Of a DNA stretch of 64,000 nucleotides, positions 26,047-37,938 are shown piece by piece. Source of the stretch: Eutypella sp. D-1 (taxonomy: Eukaryota > Ascomycota > Sordariomycetes > Xylariales > Diatrypaceae). The first letter of the stretch is position 1. Each line of letters starts with the position of its first letter. Location of the stretch: positions 682,001 to 746,000 of the forward strand of contig JAJTTP010000017.1 in the NCBI GenBank assembly GCA_023313575.1, in the 5' to 3' direction. The position numbers were made by a program, and so were the translations under genes. The notes under the pieces were generated by a model. The model saw nothing but the letters and a program-made list of their open reading frames with translations, was not told the origin of the DNA and did no database searches.

Positions 26047-28513
26047 TAGGTGGGTTTTGGTGGTGGTTTGTGTTAAGGGGAAGGGGGAAAGAATGGTCGC
26101 GTCCCTTTTGATTTTTCCCCCGACGTGCCCAGGTCCGGGTGGTGCTGGTCGTGGTGGTGTTTCAAGTCGCGCGGTTGGTACCTACATAGTAGGCATCTGG
26201 GCAGGATGGGCAGGATGGGTAAGGGAACCTTGGAAGGAAAATTGAAAGCTTCTTAGGTGGGTGTTTAGAGGGGTGTTTAGAGGAGTGTTAGAGGTGTTAG
26301 AGGTGCCAAACGTGCTAAATATCGCTAAAGTACGGGCCCCCCGGGGGATGCTAACCAGCCCTGAACATGCGATGGGAATGAATCTAAAATTCGGACCTGG
26401 CGGACCATTCAATGCCACTAACCTACATACAGGCACCTACGTACCTGCCTACCTCCCTCTCCTGAGTTGTATGTAGGCCTTATGCTTATGCACCTATAAA
26501 TTATAACAATTCTAAGCTTAGGGACACGGGCAACTTCAAGTCATTTCAGTCATTTCTAGGTTCAGTCATTTCCAAGGCTCGTATGACCCCTTTTTTCCTT
26601 TATACTTTGCTTATACTTGCTGTTACTACCATGATGCTCGTTCCTTTCCTTTCATTATTGCACTGGTGAGGGTGACAGTAAATGGTGACTGAATAAATGA
26701 TCTTGAGGTACTTAGCAAGGGGGAAAGGGAGATCATACTCCTTTTACGTACCTATTGTATAATGCCCACCTACAACACGTACATCCAACCCAACCGACAT
26801 GAGCCCATCAGCCTATCTCTACACATTCCATTTGATTCTAAGCATCGAGACAGGATCCTATTGCTCATACTTAGGTGAGTGAGTGAGTAATAAAAGGCTT
26901 TCCCTTTCTTACCTTCTTCTTTCTTTTCCCTATTAAGCACTTGGTGATGTGGGTAATGCAGCCCAGTTCTTACCATGGTTACTCATACTGTTTGCTGTTC
27001 TACCCAAGTAAGTATGTTCTTCAACCCCTAAATCGACCCAGATACGTACTGTATTTGAGTTTGAGCTTCTACGATGTTGCATACCTACCTAGGTAAGTAG
27101 AGCTGGCCGGACAATAGTACAGTAACATCATGAATGGACCATGGATTCACAGACAGGTAGGACTTAGGTGGTGAATCCTTTCCCCCCTACTTCCACTCCT
27201 CTATAACTAGATGCCTCATAATGAACTCAATAGGATAGGAATCCTTCTCATTTTACATTCCCGATGGCCCATCACCCTCTTCCCCAAGTATTCCCGTGTT
27301 GTGCATATGTATGTATGTATGCATCATCTTAAGATACTATATCCATGCGCCATTATTATCTACATGACTCTCCCTCCCCCGACTCCTTACTTACCTATCT
27401 AGCCGCCTCTCGCATATTAAGTGTGGCCCATCATGTCTCAGTAGAAAGCGTGGGAGAAGGAGAGGGGAGGGAGGGAAATAGACCCCCAAGCTTTGCTTTG
27501 CCTTGCCTTGCCTTTCCCCGGGTTTGTTTGTTCCAGTCGAGTTACTTAGTTCCTAGTCGCTTGACTTGGTCATCCATCACCCCCCTAATGGACTTGTCAC
27601 CTGTGCACATCTCGCACCACCACCGCTACACAAACCACGCACCACTCCCATCCGCCCCCCCCCCCTTCTCCCCCTTTTGCCAAGGATCGATCATTTCACA
27701 CACAAACTTCTCTCTCGCCCTCTCGGTCTCGGGCTCTTTTTTTTTCTCTTCGCCGTTTACCATCGTCCCACACAATCTCCTTGGTAAGTAATAAAGGCAT
27801 ATATCCACGCCTAAACATCTAATCCGTATCGTAGGCACTGTGGCGTAAAAATTAAAACCTACCTATCCGATCTACCTTTCTCCGGGTGTATCGCCGTCCG
27901 TCCGCCCGTCCCGACTCTCTGCCTCTGGCCTACGTGGAACTAACGTCCCCCCCCCTAATTGTTTGTCAACCTTGGCTAAGTAGTTGTTATACGCGGCTCC
28001 TTTGATACGCACACCGGTTATATGTTTCACGTCGCACCAATTAAGCTCGAGGCCAGGGGGGAAATCTCCTTTATGTGCGAGTCCAAATCGCCACCACAAC
28101 CACCACCGTGCCCGTACACATATGCTGATAGAAAGAGTATTTTACCCCAGTTGGTTTACAGTAAAATTCAATAAAAAACGCGAGTTTGTTTCTCGTGTCT
28201 TCTGTCTTCTCTATCTCTGTTTAGCTTTGAGGGTTTTTTTTTTTTCTTTCTTTCCCTTCTCCTTTTCTTTTTTTTAAGCGGGTTTCTTCTTTTTCGGTGA
28301 CACTGTGCTAGCTAGCTCCTCTCCAATGCAGTGGACTGACGTCTTTGGAATTTTTTTTTCCTCCCGTAAGTAGACTAGAACCCAGGATTGACCCCATCTC
28401 GGTCCTGCACCTGTGTAGGACGTAGCCAGGCAACATCTCCACCACCGTGCACAGGGTTGGTCAGGATACCGCGACACCCCCCTGAAGATCGATGCGCCAG
28501 CCAACACACCACG

Positions 28514-28553
28514 CCATTCACCCATTCACCCATTCACCCATTCACCCACTCAC
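28514..28553. repeat. Five-unit 8-bp tandem repeat (CCATTCAC)
   Basis: Four perfect CCATTCAC units and a fifth with one change (CCACTCAC). It lies about 130-170 bases beyond the stop codon of the PA2G4-like gene, so it may be in that gene's 3' UTR. Confidence 0.92.
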
Positions 28554-28685
28554 CGATAACCATCACTGTTGCATCATCGTCATCAGCAGCGGCAGCAGCG
28601 CCATCATCAGCATCATATTTTATATATACTTGCTGTTATTCCATCAAGTTCTCATCCTTCAACCGTGGCTGCCTGCTTTTGCTTT

Positions 28686-30413
28686 TTACTCGTCACTTTC
28701 TTCGCCGTCACCCTCGGCTGCCTTCTTCGCCGGCTTCTTCTTCTTCTTGTTCTTGCTCTTGCCCTTGTTTCTGGCAAGCGGCTGCTCCAGAATCTGGAGA
28801 ATCTCCTCGTCTGTGATCTTCTTGTCCGTTTGGTACTTGCTCACATCAAGCGCCGGTGGTGCACCAAGTTTCGTGATGCCGTTCTTCGTAATTGCTACAC
28901 ACCAAATCAGCAAAGGCTCCCTAAACAAGAATCAAGACGAAATTGAGGTTTGTGAGAGTAAGTTGGGGAGAACTTACCAAGTGTGGTCAACAGTCTGGCA
29001 ACTGGTGAGCTGTCCTTTTCGCCGACCAGCTCGTATTGGCGGAGAACCCCCTGGCGGACTCCATCAAAAAGGCCAACCTTGAATTTGGTGTCGCCGCCGT
29101 CCTCCTCGAGCTGTCGCGCGCTGAAGGGGAAGTGGCCGAACTTGCTCTGGATCGTGGACAGGGTCTTGCGGGCAGTCTGCGACTTGAGAATGTACGTGTT
29201 GGTGGTACGACGGTGAAGGGTGGCGCGCTGCTCCAGCGTCTTGACCTTGCCGCTTCCCAGGCTTACACCCATCTCTACGCCCCAGACCTCACCCACCTCG
29301 GGTACACCATCCCCCTTAGTACCCTCAGCAGGAGCCAGGACAATCTTCTTCTTGCCCTCGATCTCGTCGTGCTCGAAGAGCCATGACGTAGTGCTCTCAA
29401 CCAGATTGCAGTCATAGCTCTTGACGACCTTCTCCAGCAGTTGCGTGATCTTGGTCTGCGTGGGAGGCTTCACAGCTGCAGCCTTAGCCTTCTCCTCATC
29501 CGTACCACTCGCCAACAGTCCAGGGGGGATCATGAGCCGTAGGAGAAGCTCATTCGCATAGTGAGTGGCGAGGATCAGGTCGGCAGTGCGGCCGGTAACG
29601 ACATCTTCGGCGCCGATTATGATGGTGTCGCAGACTATGGAACCGAAACCGTCGATCTGCGCGCCCAGTTGGATCTTGATTGCCTCTCCAGCTTGCAGCT
29701 CAACACTGGCCTCAGCAGTATCCGACGTCATAGGGGTATACGGCGTGACATACGACGACGGCGACACAGTCGTGGGGTGAGAAAAACCTAAGATGGATAA
29801 CCTGCGTTAGCAAGGAGCTTTGTCACATACATGTTCCACGCCTGGAAAGGAGAAACCCTACCCTTGTGCTTAGTCGTGCGATAAACCTTAGCGACCTCCT
29901 CCTCGATGATCTTGTCTCCCTTCTGGCAGATGGTGATGATCTTCTCGCCAGCTACGCAGAGCTGGGAGACGGTGGCAAGAACCTTCTCAGAGATGGCAGC
30001 CGCAGTCTTCCATTTTGTGAGGTTGTCTGGGTTCCCCAGGGTATAGTCTATACACATGAATTCAGTCAGCTCACTTGTCCAGTTACTTTACATCGAAGGT
30101 TAAGCGCCAGTTTTTAGGCCCTCGATGCTCAAGGCTCGAGTCTCGAATTTCGAATTTCGAATTTCGAGCTTCGAGTCTCGAGTCCCAAGTCCAAGTGAGT
30201 CTCGGATCTCGAGTATCAGGTTTCCTAGGTCGAAGGGAACCAGCCAAGTTGGGCAACCTTGGCTGGTGAGGAGTGGTCGAGAGTATAACATCATAACATC
30301 ATAACATAGCGGGGTACAGAGTAGATATGAATAGTTTTGCAAGGGGGGAAACTCCAGACAATGCTAGATAAAACATGGGAGATTTACGAACCGACTTCCT
30401 TGGTCTCAGCCAT
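28686..30413 (-). CDS. PA2G4/Ebp1/Cdb4-like protein (methionine aminopeptidase fold, M24 family)
   Basis: Exons 30413-30392, 30047-29862, 29787-28978 and 28894-28686 give 408 residues. Exon 1 encodes only MAETKEV plus one base, and the protein continues with DYTLGNPDNLTKW. Family landmarks are CQKGDKIIEEE, the joined segment KGFSHPTTVSPS across intron 2, TPYTPM, KIQLGAQIDGFGSIVCDT and a basic Lys-rich tail (GKSKNKKKKK) ending in acidic residues. Human PA2G4 and fission yeast Cdb4 share the M24 pita-bread fold without a working metal site. They bind RNA, ribosomes or curved DNA and affect growth and ribosome biogenesis. The 344-base first intron is long for this window and contains a TTCGAA-rich tandem stretch. 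Intron 2 uses a GTAGGG donor. Confidence 0.9.
30134..30215. repeat. TTCGAATTTCGAG tandem-like stretch inside intron 1 of the PA2G4-like gene
   Basis: This is an imperfect array of CTCGAGT, TTTCGAA and TTCGAG units rich in self-complementary TTCGAA and CTCGAG cores. It sits wholly inside the 344-base first intron (30048-30391), so it is transcribed as part of the pre-mRNA. It could form hairpins. Confidence 0.8.
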
Positions 30414-33105
30414 CTTGATCTTCTGTCTAGTGGGAGTGGTTGTAGGTGTTGTTATGGGACAGAATTGGGTCGGTTAAGATGGCGAAGAGTGTGGGAGGTG
30501 ACAAAAGTTGCACGGGAGCTAAACCACCACTTACTGCTTGTGTATGTACGGAGTATTAGACTTGACCTATCGACTTGCTTAGAGGACTACTAGATAGTAT
30601 TTTGTATTTGCACCTCAAGTATTCCAATTTTGGTGCGCTGCGGGGCTTTTTGTGTGGTACCTAAGTACCACTTGCATCTAACGTCCCTTCCGTATGCACC
30701 TCTAACAATAAGGGAGGGGAGGGAGCGAGTGAGTACCTAGGTACAGGAGGAGGGGCAAGTCGACAGGTACTTTAGGTGGAGCTCCGGTTATCTTAGTAGT
30801 ACCTGGGTACTTATGTCATATAGCCACTTCTCTAGTAGGTCATCTGCTTATTCATTTAAGAACCTACGCTTACCTGCATGTGGAATACAATGTATCTTCG
30901 TTTAAGTTACTGCAGCTTGCCCTTAACTTTTGGTAGGTTATCTACTTAGGTATGCAGCTCGAATAGATAAAGGGCTACCTCGTAGATGTAGTACTTTTAG
31001 AAGTTGTATCTATGATGATGGATGATTGATATTGAAAAACAATAGGTGGATTAAGGTGGATTCACCTTATTGTTCAGAGCAATAATGGCAAGTGCTTTAG
31101 AAGAAAAGGAAAACTCTCTAACCATGGATCTGGGGGCACCTGTATCTGTATCTGGTAATTGAGCATCAAGTTCAGGATTTAGCCGATAGATATCTTAATT
31201 CGGGTTATATCATAGCCCTAATGACGTATTCGCATCTGCATAGCAGTCAGTACCTTGCTTCTTGTGATACAATTATCCAAGACCAGGGGGTCAAGGGGGC
31301 TGGAACGGGGTGGACTTTCTATCAACCAAACGAATGATCACCTTAACAGGGAGCAGCTTGTTTATCGCGATGTCTACTGTGAGCACGAGCAACTCTATGG
31401 TAGCTCCTTGGTCCAGGCAGAGCCCGATACCTGTATCTATAAATACTAGGTAGGGCAGCTCTACTTCGAGGTTAAGTTCCAAAGCCATTTAAAGTAAATT
31501 GAACGGACCCAGGGAACTTCCCGGGCTTCCACTTTCTTATGATACTTGGTTGGTTTCGACTGTGGTCTGTGAATACGCCCTTGTCCCTCCCGAATCACTA
31601 CAGCCTCCCTCGGTTGCTCAGCCCGGAATCTACCGGATCCACATGCATCGACCACGTTGACTGTTGCGTGTTCATGATCGCTGTTTTGTGCCGCCTTAGA
31701 CGTGTGTTCATTCCCCAGACGCCTAGGCCGCAGCCCTCTTTCTCACTGTGCTTCGTACTGACGATTTCCGTTTCACGCCAACACGCAGGAATTACTCGCG
31801 TCCTTTGGTAGATATCAGCAGTACAGAGGATATACCACCCAGAGCCGCACATGCGTAGGGTTTCCCCGACGTGCTGCCTCTCCTCAGTTGTCCGTAGGAG
31901 CTATTTTCCGCCACTATCTAGCCCAGTCTGCCCAGTGTACGAGGTTTGACCACACGCCAGTGTCTGTCCCAATACGAACCTACTGGATAATGTACTACCG
32001 CAGAGGTTATGCTTTTTAACGGCCGAAGTAATAGCATGTTGGCAAACCCTGTGCAGTTATCGCTTGCGCAATAAGTTAAATATATAGTGGTTATACGTGT
32101 CCAAAAAGCCCAAGAGGTGAGTGCTACCGTTGAACGATACTCGAGCTTATTCGTCGAGGTTTCCATCACCCAAGGAATGCTCAATAGTCACGCTCCGAAG
32201 CAACCTGGAGGAAAAGTTCGGCCAGTCGACCCTTCATAAAACGACAGGGTTGAACAAACACCTTCCGAATACCTCGAAACATGGCGTCAGAAAACCGCAA
32301 GTTGACACTCAGCAGTGACAATACATGGTGATCTTGGGGTATCAGCCACCACCTTCCCCTTGAATAGCTTACTCCACACGCCTCGGACTGCGCTTAGACT
32401 CGCAAGATATAGTTGGGTTCATTGGCTAGGCGCAGGGAGCTGTGAGGATATCCCAGATAAATGTATTTCGACGAGGTCGTTTTAAGTGATCGTGAGAATT
32501 ATTAACCTCTGTTGGATTTCACTATTGTTGCTGGGGGTTATTCTTTGCTTCTCTGTACGTTGCTGGGGATACGGTGTCATATTCGCCTAGAACTTGCCTA
32601 TTCGCGGTTCGCATAACTTGCTAGGCTTGAAAAGAACGCAAAAAAAGCGAGGGTATGCTTCATCCGTTGATTTCCCCCTCGAGTGACTATCGCTTCGGAC
32701 ATAGCGTTTCAATCATAACCTTAACACGGAATTACTATCGCAAGACAGGCGTGTGTGACAAGAGGCGATCTTGACCACCAATGAGATCGATTCCGATTGC
32801 GAGTGGTGCTGTGCCGCTCACTACAACTTACCTACTTAGACCCGAACTAACTTGCTCAGCCGCTGTTGCCTGTGAAACCCCCCCCTCTCTCCCCTTCGAT
32901 CAAGCTCCCCCCACATTTAGGATCCTACCAGCGTCTCGACTGACGAGATAGGCGACTTCTCCGACAGCGTGCTTTTCTTAGTTGACTTCACCGCCTCGCC
33001 TGGCTTATACAGTGACCATGTTATAGATGTTATTTATACTCGCATTCTCCCGGGAAGTGACCTGATAACACTGCAGGAAAAATAATCTGAGCTCCATTCC
33101 TTGGC
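30414..33105. other. Intergenic region between the divergent PA2G4-like and RING-YEATS genes
   Basis: 30,600-31,100 holds TACCTAGGTA-type motifs (30733-30744) and AT-rich DNA. 31,240-32,600 lacks those motifs and has several 60-90 codon open frames on both strands, but none matches a family I recognise and none forms a convincing spliced gene. This patch could be an old insertion relic. 32,600-33,105 is the probable promoter of the RING-YEATS gene. Confidence 0.45.
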
Positions 33106-34134
33106 ATGGATTCCAGAGCAGCCCGCCGCGCCAGGCGCTCCCTCCTAAGGCAACAGAACGGAGAGTCATTGCCAGGCACTACTCGGGGCGATGTCAACGC
33201 CACCGCTCCTAGAACCGGGCACCGAGTAAATACCGGTGGCGGTTCGAGCCAGTCGCCGATCGACCTTACCGAAGGTGACAGGGGAACTCCCGAGACGGTC
33301 GACGAGGACGATCTGTGCCCCATATGCCAGCTCCTCCTGCTGCACCCTGTGCGCACGACATGCGGGCACACGCTTTGCAAGACGTGCATGGCGATCTGGG
33401 CGCAGACGTCTCTTGAGGCGCCGATGGTGCGGGTCGACGTGGACGAGGAGCCCGTGGATTTCGACCCCGTATCGGAGCTCGAGGCGCGCTGCCCCATGTG
33501 CAGGACGATGACCTCGGCCCGCGAGGATGGTCCCCGCGCGCAGCAGCTCCAGTCAAGATACCCACGGACGTGGGCGGAGCGGTTGGCCGAGGACGAGAGC
33601 CCGCAGGGCGAGGAGCCGGCCGAGGCGATCCAGACCATCACAGTGTACATCGGAAACCGGCACAAGCTGGTGCAGCCGTCGGTGGAGGAGGGCGACCTGC
33701 CACAGAACCAGCACGAGTGGACATTCTTCGTCAAGCCGAGCCGCCCGGACATCATCGAGGAGGTGCACTTCTTCCTGCACCCGACGTTCCGGCCCAACAC
33801 GGTGGTGCGCCAGCGGCGGCCCTACGAGCTCACGCGCACGGGCTGGGGCGTCTTCGCCGTCGACGCCACCGTCGTCCTCAAGGCGGGGTACTCGTGGGTC
33901 TCGGAGCAGGCGCGCGACGCCCCCGACGGCGCGCCCGGCGGCGCCCTCCCCCTCGAGTGGATGCTCGACTTCGACGGCTTCCAGGGCAGGGGCTCCATGT
34001 CCCAGCTCAGGCTCAAGGTTAGGAACGATAGGGATTGGCAGGCCGTGGGGCGCGGCCGCGAGGAGCTGCGGGACGAACGGGAGTTCGGTCGCATGGTGAG
34101 GCAGTACGAGCGCGATGGGCGGTATGAACCTTAG
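33106..34134 (+). CDS. RING finger plus YEATS domain protein (candidate chromatin-reading ubiquitin ligase)
   Basis: Intronless, 342 residues. Residues 1-15 are Arg-rich. SQSPIDLTEGD at 49-58 resembles a SUMO-interaction motif. A RING finger spans 71-132: Cys71/74, Cys86, His88, Cys91/94 and Cys129/132, with an unusually long 34-residue loop before the last Cys pair. A YEATS-type domain spans about 175-315 (ITVYIGNRHKLVQPS, HEWTFFVKP, VHFFLHPTFRP, YELTRTGWGVF, LDFDGF). The positions lining the acyl-lysine cage in AF9/Yaf9-type YEATS domains are present: His225, Thr227, Phe228 and Trp247. By family knowledge, RING would recruit an E2 and YEATS would bind acylated or crotonylated lysine. The combined role is inferred. 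The domain is divergent, so YEATS assignment is likely rather than certain. G is at -3 of the start. GC is higher than in the flanks. Confidence 0.8.
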   Translation: MDSRAARRARRSLLRQQNGESLPGTTRGDVNATAPRTGHRVNTGGGSSQSPIDLTEGDRGTPETVDEDDLCPICQLLLLHPVRTTCGHTLCKTCMAIWAQTSLEAPMVRVDVDEEPVDFDPVSELEARCPMCRTMTSAREDGPRAQQLQSRYPRTWAERLAEDESPQGEEPAEAIQTITVYIGNRHKLVQPSVEEGDLPQNQHEWTFFVKPSRPDIIEEVHFFLHPTFRPNTVVRQRRPYELTRTGWGVFAVDATVVLKAGYSWVSEQARDAPDGAPGGALPLEWMLDFDGFQGRGSMSQLRLKVRNDRDWQAVGRGREELRDEREFGRMVRQYERDGRYEP

Positions 34135-35371
34135 GATTATATGGCATGATGGCTAGCTCTAGACAACGGGAAGCTGGCGGTGTGAGCGGGGTCAGATAGC
34201 CAGGCTGCTACCCTATACTCTTACTCCGCGACCATCCAGTAGGTCCATGATGCGTTTAACATGAGGAGCTGGTTTTTCATGTCTGCTGACTGTCACCACT
34301 GGATCATGTTGCAGTTACTTACATATACCAACATAAACATACAAATCACGGTAAATACACCGCTAATTATCAGAACATATAAGACAAAATCCTATTTCAT
34401 AATTCAAAGCAGACCTCCGTTTATGCTTCGTTCGGTTGAGCAACTTTGATATACTCCGTATAATCCATAGTACCGCACCTACCTATCTATCTATATCAAA
34501 GCCTACCAGTGCTGGACACGCACGGATCACCTGCCAGCCCCTAACTCCCTACTCCACCGAATCGCGAGAGCGCGTTCTCTTCTTTGCGCTAAAACCAAAA
34601 CGCTAAAACGTGTAAGGTATCCACTCTTTCCACGCCAGCCAGGTTGAATAGGAAGTCCGACCGACCGTAGATTGTGTGGGTCACAATCTTCCGTCCCGTG
34701 CAAGCCCCGTCTATCTAACATGGAACTTAACCTGTCTCTTTCAGTCTCTCTCCATCAGCAGTAACTAAGCGGAAGGTTCGTTCTCGCAAATGTACCCAGT
34801 TCAGCCACGGCAAAAAAGTTGAGCAACCCGCATCGCACTTACCCGCCCGCCAACAATATCCATCAATCAAGTTGGGCGCAACTGCCAATGATAAGCTTGG
34901 AAACATTTGAATATTCGGGCTTAGCCTATCAGCCTAAAGATTACTTACTGTAATTGATAATCCCGATAAATACATGCAATTGGTTTTGGAGATAAGAACC
35001 TTTCCGACGGCATCGTTATCATAGTTATCATTATAACGAAACGCGATTTTACAAACCCACGCTTAGCAACCTACCTAAGTAGGTTTCTCTTACCTTTACA
35101 ACAACAACCACCCTGCCTGCCACCTTAACAACCAACGACACATCAAAAATATTTAGGTGGATAGAAGCAGACCAGATCACGCCTGATAAGAGTAAGGTAG
35201 AATAGGGTAGGACAGTAAAAGAAGCTCGGCCTCGATATATTCCCAGATTGGAGCCATCACGACGACACACACAGACTTGCGCCGGACCGATTAACGAGAG
35301 CGCGAAACGAGAAATCACCATAGGCAAAACTGGTTGCCGGCCTATGTGATTAATTCCTCTACGCCATCATC
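34135..35371. other. Intergenic region upstream of SNF5
   Basis: AT-rich (notably 34,310-34,470 and 34,900-35,050), with no supported gene. An ACCTACCTAAGTAGG copy of the dispersed motif type is at 35069-35083. This is the probable SNF5 promoter. Confidence 0.55.
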
Positions 35372-37938
35372 ATGGCAACTAATCAAGACCCGTCCGCGTC
35401 AGCAGAACCCATCGTTTCGAGCAGCAGTAGCAGCGGCGCTGGTGTAGCGACAACGACAGCTCCAGCTCCAGCAACATCAACAACAGCTCCAGCAACGACA
35501 TCAACACCAGCCACCGCCGCCAAGAGCGCCTCTCCCGCCATAGCAGCATCCAAGTCCGATGATGCGAATTCCTCCGAATCAACTCCCAAGGATAAACCTG
35601 ATGAGTCGGGTCCCGATGCCGATGCGAAACCCCAAAGCGTCCCCATTCGCGACAAGGAATCCTTCAGTCGCCTACTCATCAACCAGGCCATAGATCGAGA
35701 CAACATACATTCTGTCGCGTTGAATGCGGACAAGAACCGCCTTAACACCCACAATAGACATATATTCAAAGAGATTGCAGACTACAAGTTGGTGAGGGGC
35801 GAATACAGACATTGGTTCCCCCCAAGCCGGCTGTATGGGGAGGGTTATAGCGGATACGGTAACGGCCGTACAGATCTCATAAACCAACCCGGACGGCTAG
35901 TATATCCGAGCCAGAAGCCGAGGCCAGGCAAGCGAACGACTCCACCTTTGAAATGGAAGCGAAAGGACATGAAACAGCAGGCTGAACAGCACGAGGAGCT
36001 CGTTCCCGTGCGCCTAGATGTCGATTGGGAGAAGATCAAGTTGCGCGATACCTTCACTTGGAACTTACACGAGAGGCTCATCCCAGGGGAATTATTCGCT
36101 GCCCAATTACTCGAGGACTTGGGCCTAACCCTGCCTGCGCATCAACCCGTCTTCGAAATGATCATGCAACAACTCCACGAGCAACTTAACGACTTCTACC
36201 CTTTTGTATTCTCGGATGAAGATGCCCTCGACCCCGAGCTGCCATATTCTGCCTGGAAGAATGATGAGATGAGGATATTGGTCAAGCTGAACATCACCAT
36301 CGGCCAACACACCCTGGTAGACCAGTTTGAGTGGGAGATCAATAACCCAATGAACTCGCCCGAAGAGTTCGCGGCAAGCATGGCCAAGGACCTCGCGCTG
36401 TCGGGTGAATTTACCACCGCAATCGCGCATTGCATCCGGGAACAAACTCAACTCTTTACCCGCAGTCTCTATAGTATAGGACACCCATTCGATGGCAGAC
36501 CCATCGAGGACCCCGATTTGGTCGCCGCCTTCCTCCCCTCACCATTACCAACTGTCTTCCGCCCGCAACAACAAGCGAAGGAATACGCGCCATATCTTTA
36601 CGAGCTTAGCGACGCCGATCTTGAGCGGAACGAGATGGTGTTCTCGCGTGAGCAACGGAGACAGAAGAGATCCATAAATAGGAGAGGTGGACCATCCTTA
36701 CCAGATCTCAAGGAGAGACCGAAAACAATCCGAACGCTCGTAGTCTCTTCGACGTTACCGGGCGCAGCAACCCATGTTGAAGACAGTAGGCTCTACAAGC
36801 GCGTAGCAGGCGCACCAGGCACGGCTCGCAAGAGAGGCCATGGTGTGCGCGATGGCGACCTTTCTGAATCCGACTCGAGCGACGACTCAGCACCCGACTC
36901 CCCCATGCCCTCACAGTTAACCGGTACAGCAAGGACTAGAGGTATGCGCGGGGCCGCGTCGGCTGCACAACAGCGCATGGCAAACATCGGTCGCTCCGAG
37001 ACGCCCGAAGCGACGATACACCATCACGAGACGCGGACATCGCGGAGATTCGGGCGCGAACTGACGAGAGAAGGTACCGAAGAACCACAGCATCACCTAG
37101 TCACTCTAAGGGTATCCAAAGACAAACTGAGGAGACTACTCCGCGGCGAATCGATAGCAAAACAAGGCACACCAGCCGGACACCGGACACCGTCACAGAC
37201 CCACGCACGCGCTCCGAGCGCATCTGCACGAAACAGCATGCCTCCTCCGTCCACCCCGAAAGCTTCGATGCCGGGCACTCCAGCGAAGACCCCTTCCAAT
37301 GGCATAGCCCCAGGACAGATTGGTCGTGTAGAAGCCCCTGCCCCTACTGGTGGTCCCGCTCCCCCTCCTGTAAGATCCTTCCCCCTCCCCCCACCACTCG
37401 TGAAGAACTCCCTTTTCTGTTTCCAGAGTAGTCGCTACGACCTGTGAAACTCCAAAAAAATTGCAGATATTTTATAGTCCCCTGTAATCCCCCACGTGTC
37501 TTCATACTATGACCATCTTGCTCACCAGTCTTTCTTTTTCTGTCTCTTGCACAGCCCCCGCCCCCTGCATGGCTCGTGGCGGCGCTCGATAGGTTCAAGC
37601 ACGAAGAAGTCTATGCGAACGACCAGTTCGAACCGTTTATGCGGTACACGGCGACAGACACGAACACAGGCGCGCCGGTACCAATGCCTCAGCCGGGAGC
37701 GCCGGTGCCGCCCAACGTTCGCTTCTACTTCCTCCCCCGCATCAAGTGCCTCGACTGCCCCGGCAAGCTGTACACGCCGGGCCCCGACACCACTGCCTCC
37801 AACTTCGAGGTGCATCTTAAGAATAAGCAGCACAAGGAGAAGGTCGAGGCCCGCCTGCGCAATACTGCCCTGAACGGCAACACCAACAACAGCAGCACTA
37901 GCGGTACCACCGGGGCGCCGCCGGCGGTAGCGGCTTAG
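35372..37938 (+). CDS. snf5: SNF5/SMARCB1-family subunit of an ATP-dependent chromatin remodeller (SWI/SNF or RSC)
   Basis: Exons 35372-37369 and 37555-37938 give 793 residues. The start is Ser/Thr/Ala-rich and disordered. The SNF5 domain lies at about 208-370 with its two repeats (RDTFTWNLHERLIPGELFA, then ILVKLNITIGQHTLVDQFEW). Exon 2 adds a compact zinc-binding-type segment conserved in fungal SNF5 proteins: Cys731, Cys734, His753 and His759 in LPRIKCLDCPGKLY and FEVHLKNKQH. In the family this subunit helps anchor the remodeller to nucleosomes in the nucleus. One intron interrupts a Pro-rich run (APPP|PPPPAW). The reading frame stays open for 48 further codons after the TAG stop (listed separately). 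The sequence alone cannot decide between SWI/SNF Snf5 and RSC Sfh1. Confidence 0.92.

Larger units (their letters stand above)
25562..28685. other. Intergenic region upstream of the PHD gene, no supported gene
   Basis: This contains the promoter of the PHD gene and the 3' flank of the PA2G4-like gene. A TC-rich block (25801-25867) lies 240-306 bases upstream of the PHD start. On the PHD gene's strand this block is GA-rich. A (GT)9 run is at 26029-26046. From 26,400 to 27,900 there are AGGTAG/CCTACC motifs and C runs. The open frames are short and low-complexity. Confidence 0.5.

Noticed and set aside
33498..34099. Long alternative frames opposite and within the RING-YEATS gene
   Set aside because: They are Arg/Ala/Pro-rich shadows of a GC-rich coding exon. 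The RING and YEATS motifs lie only in the main frame.
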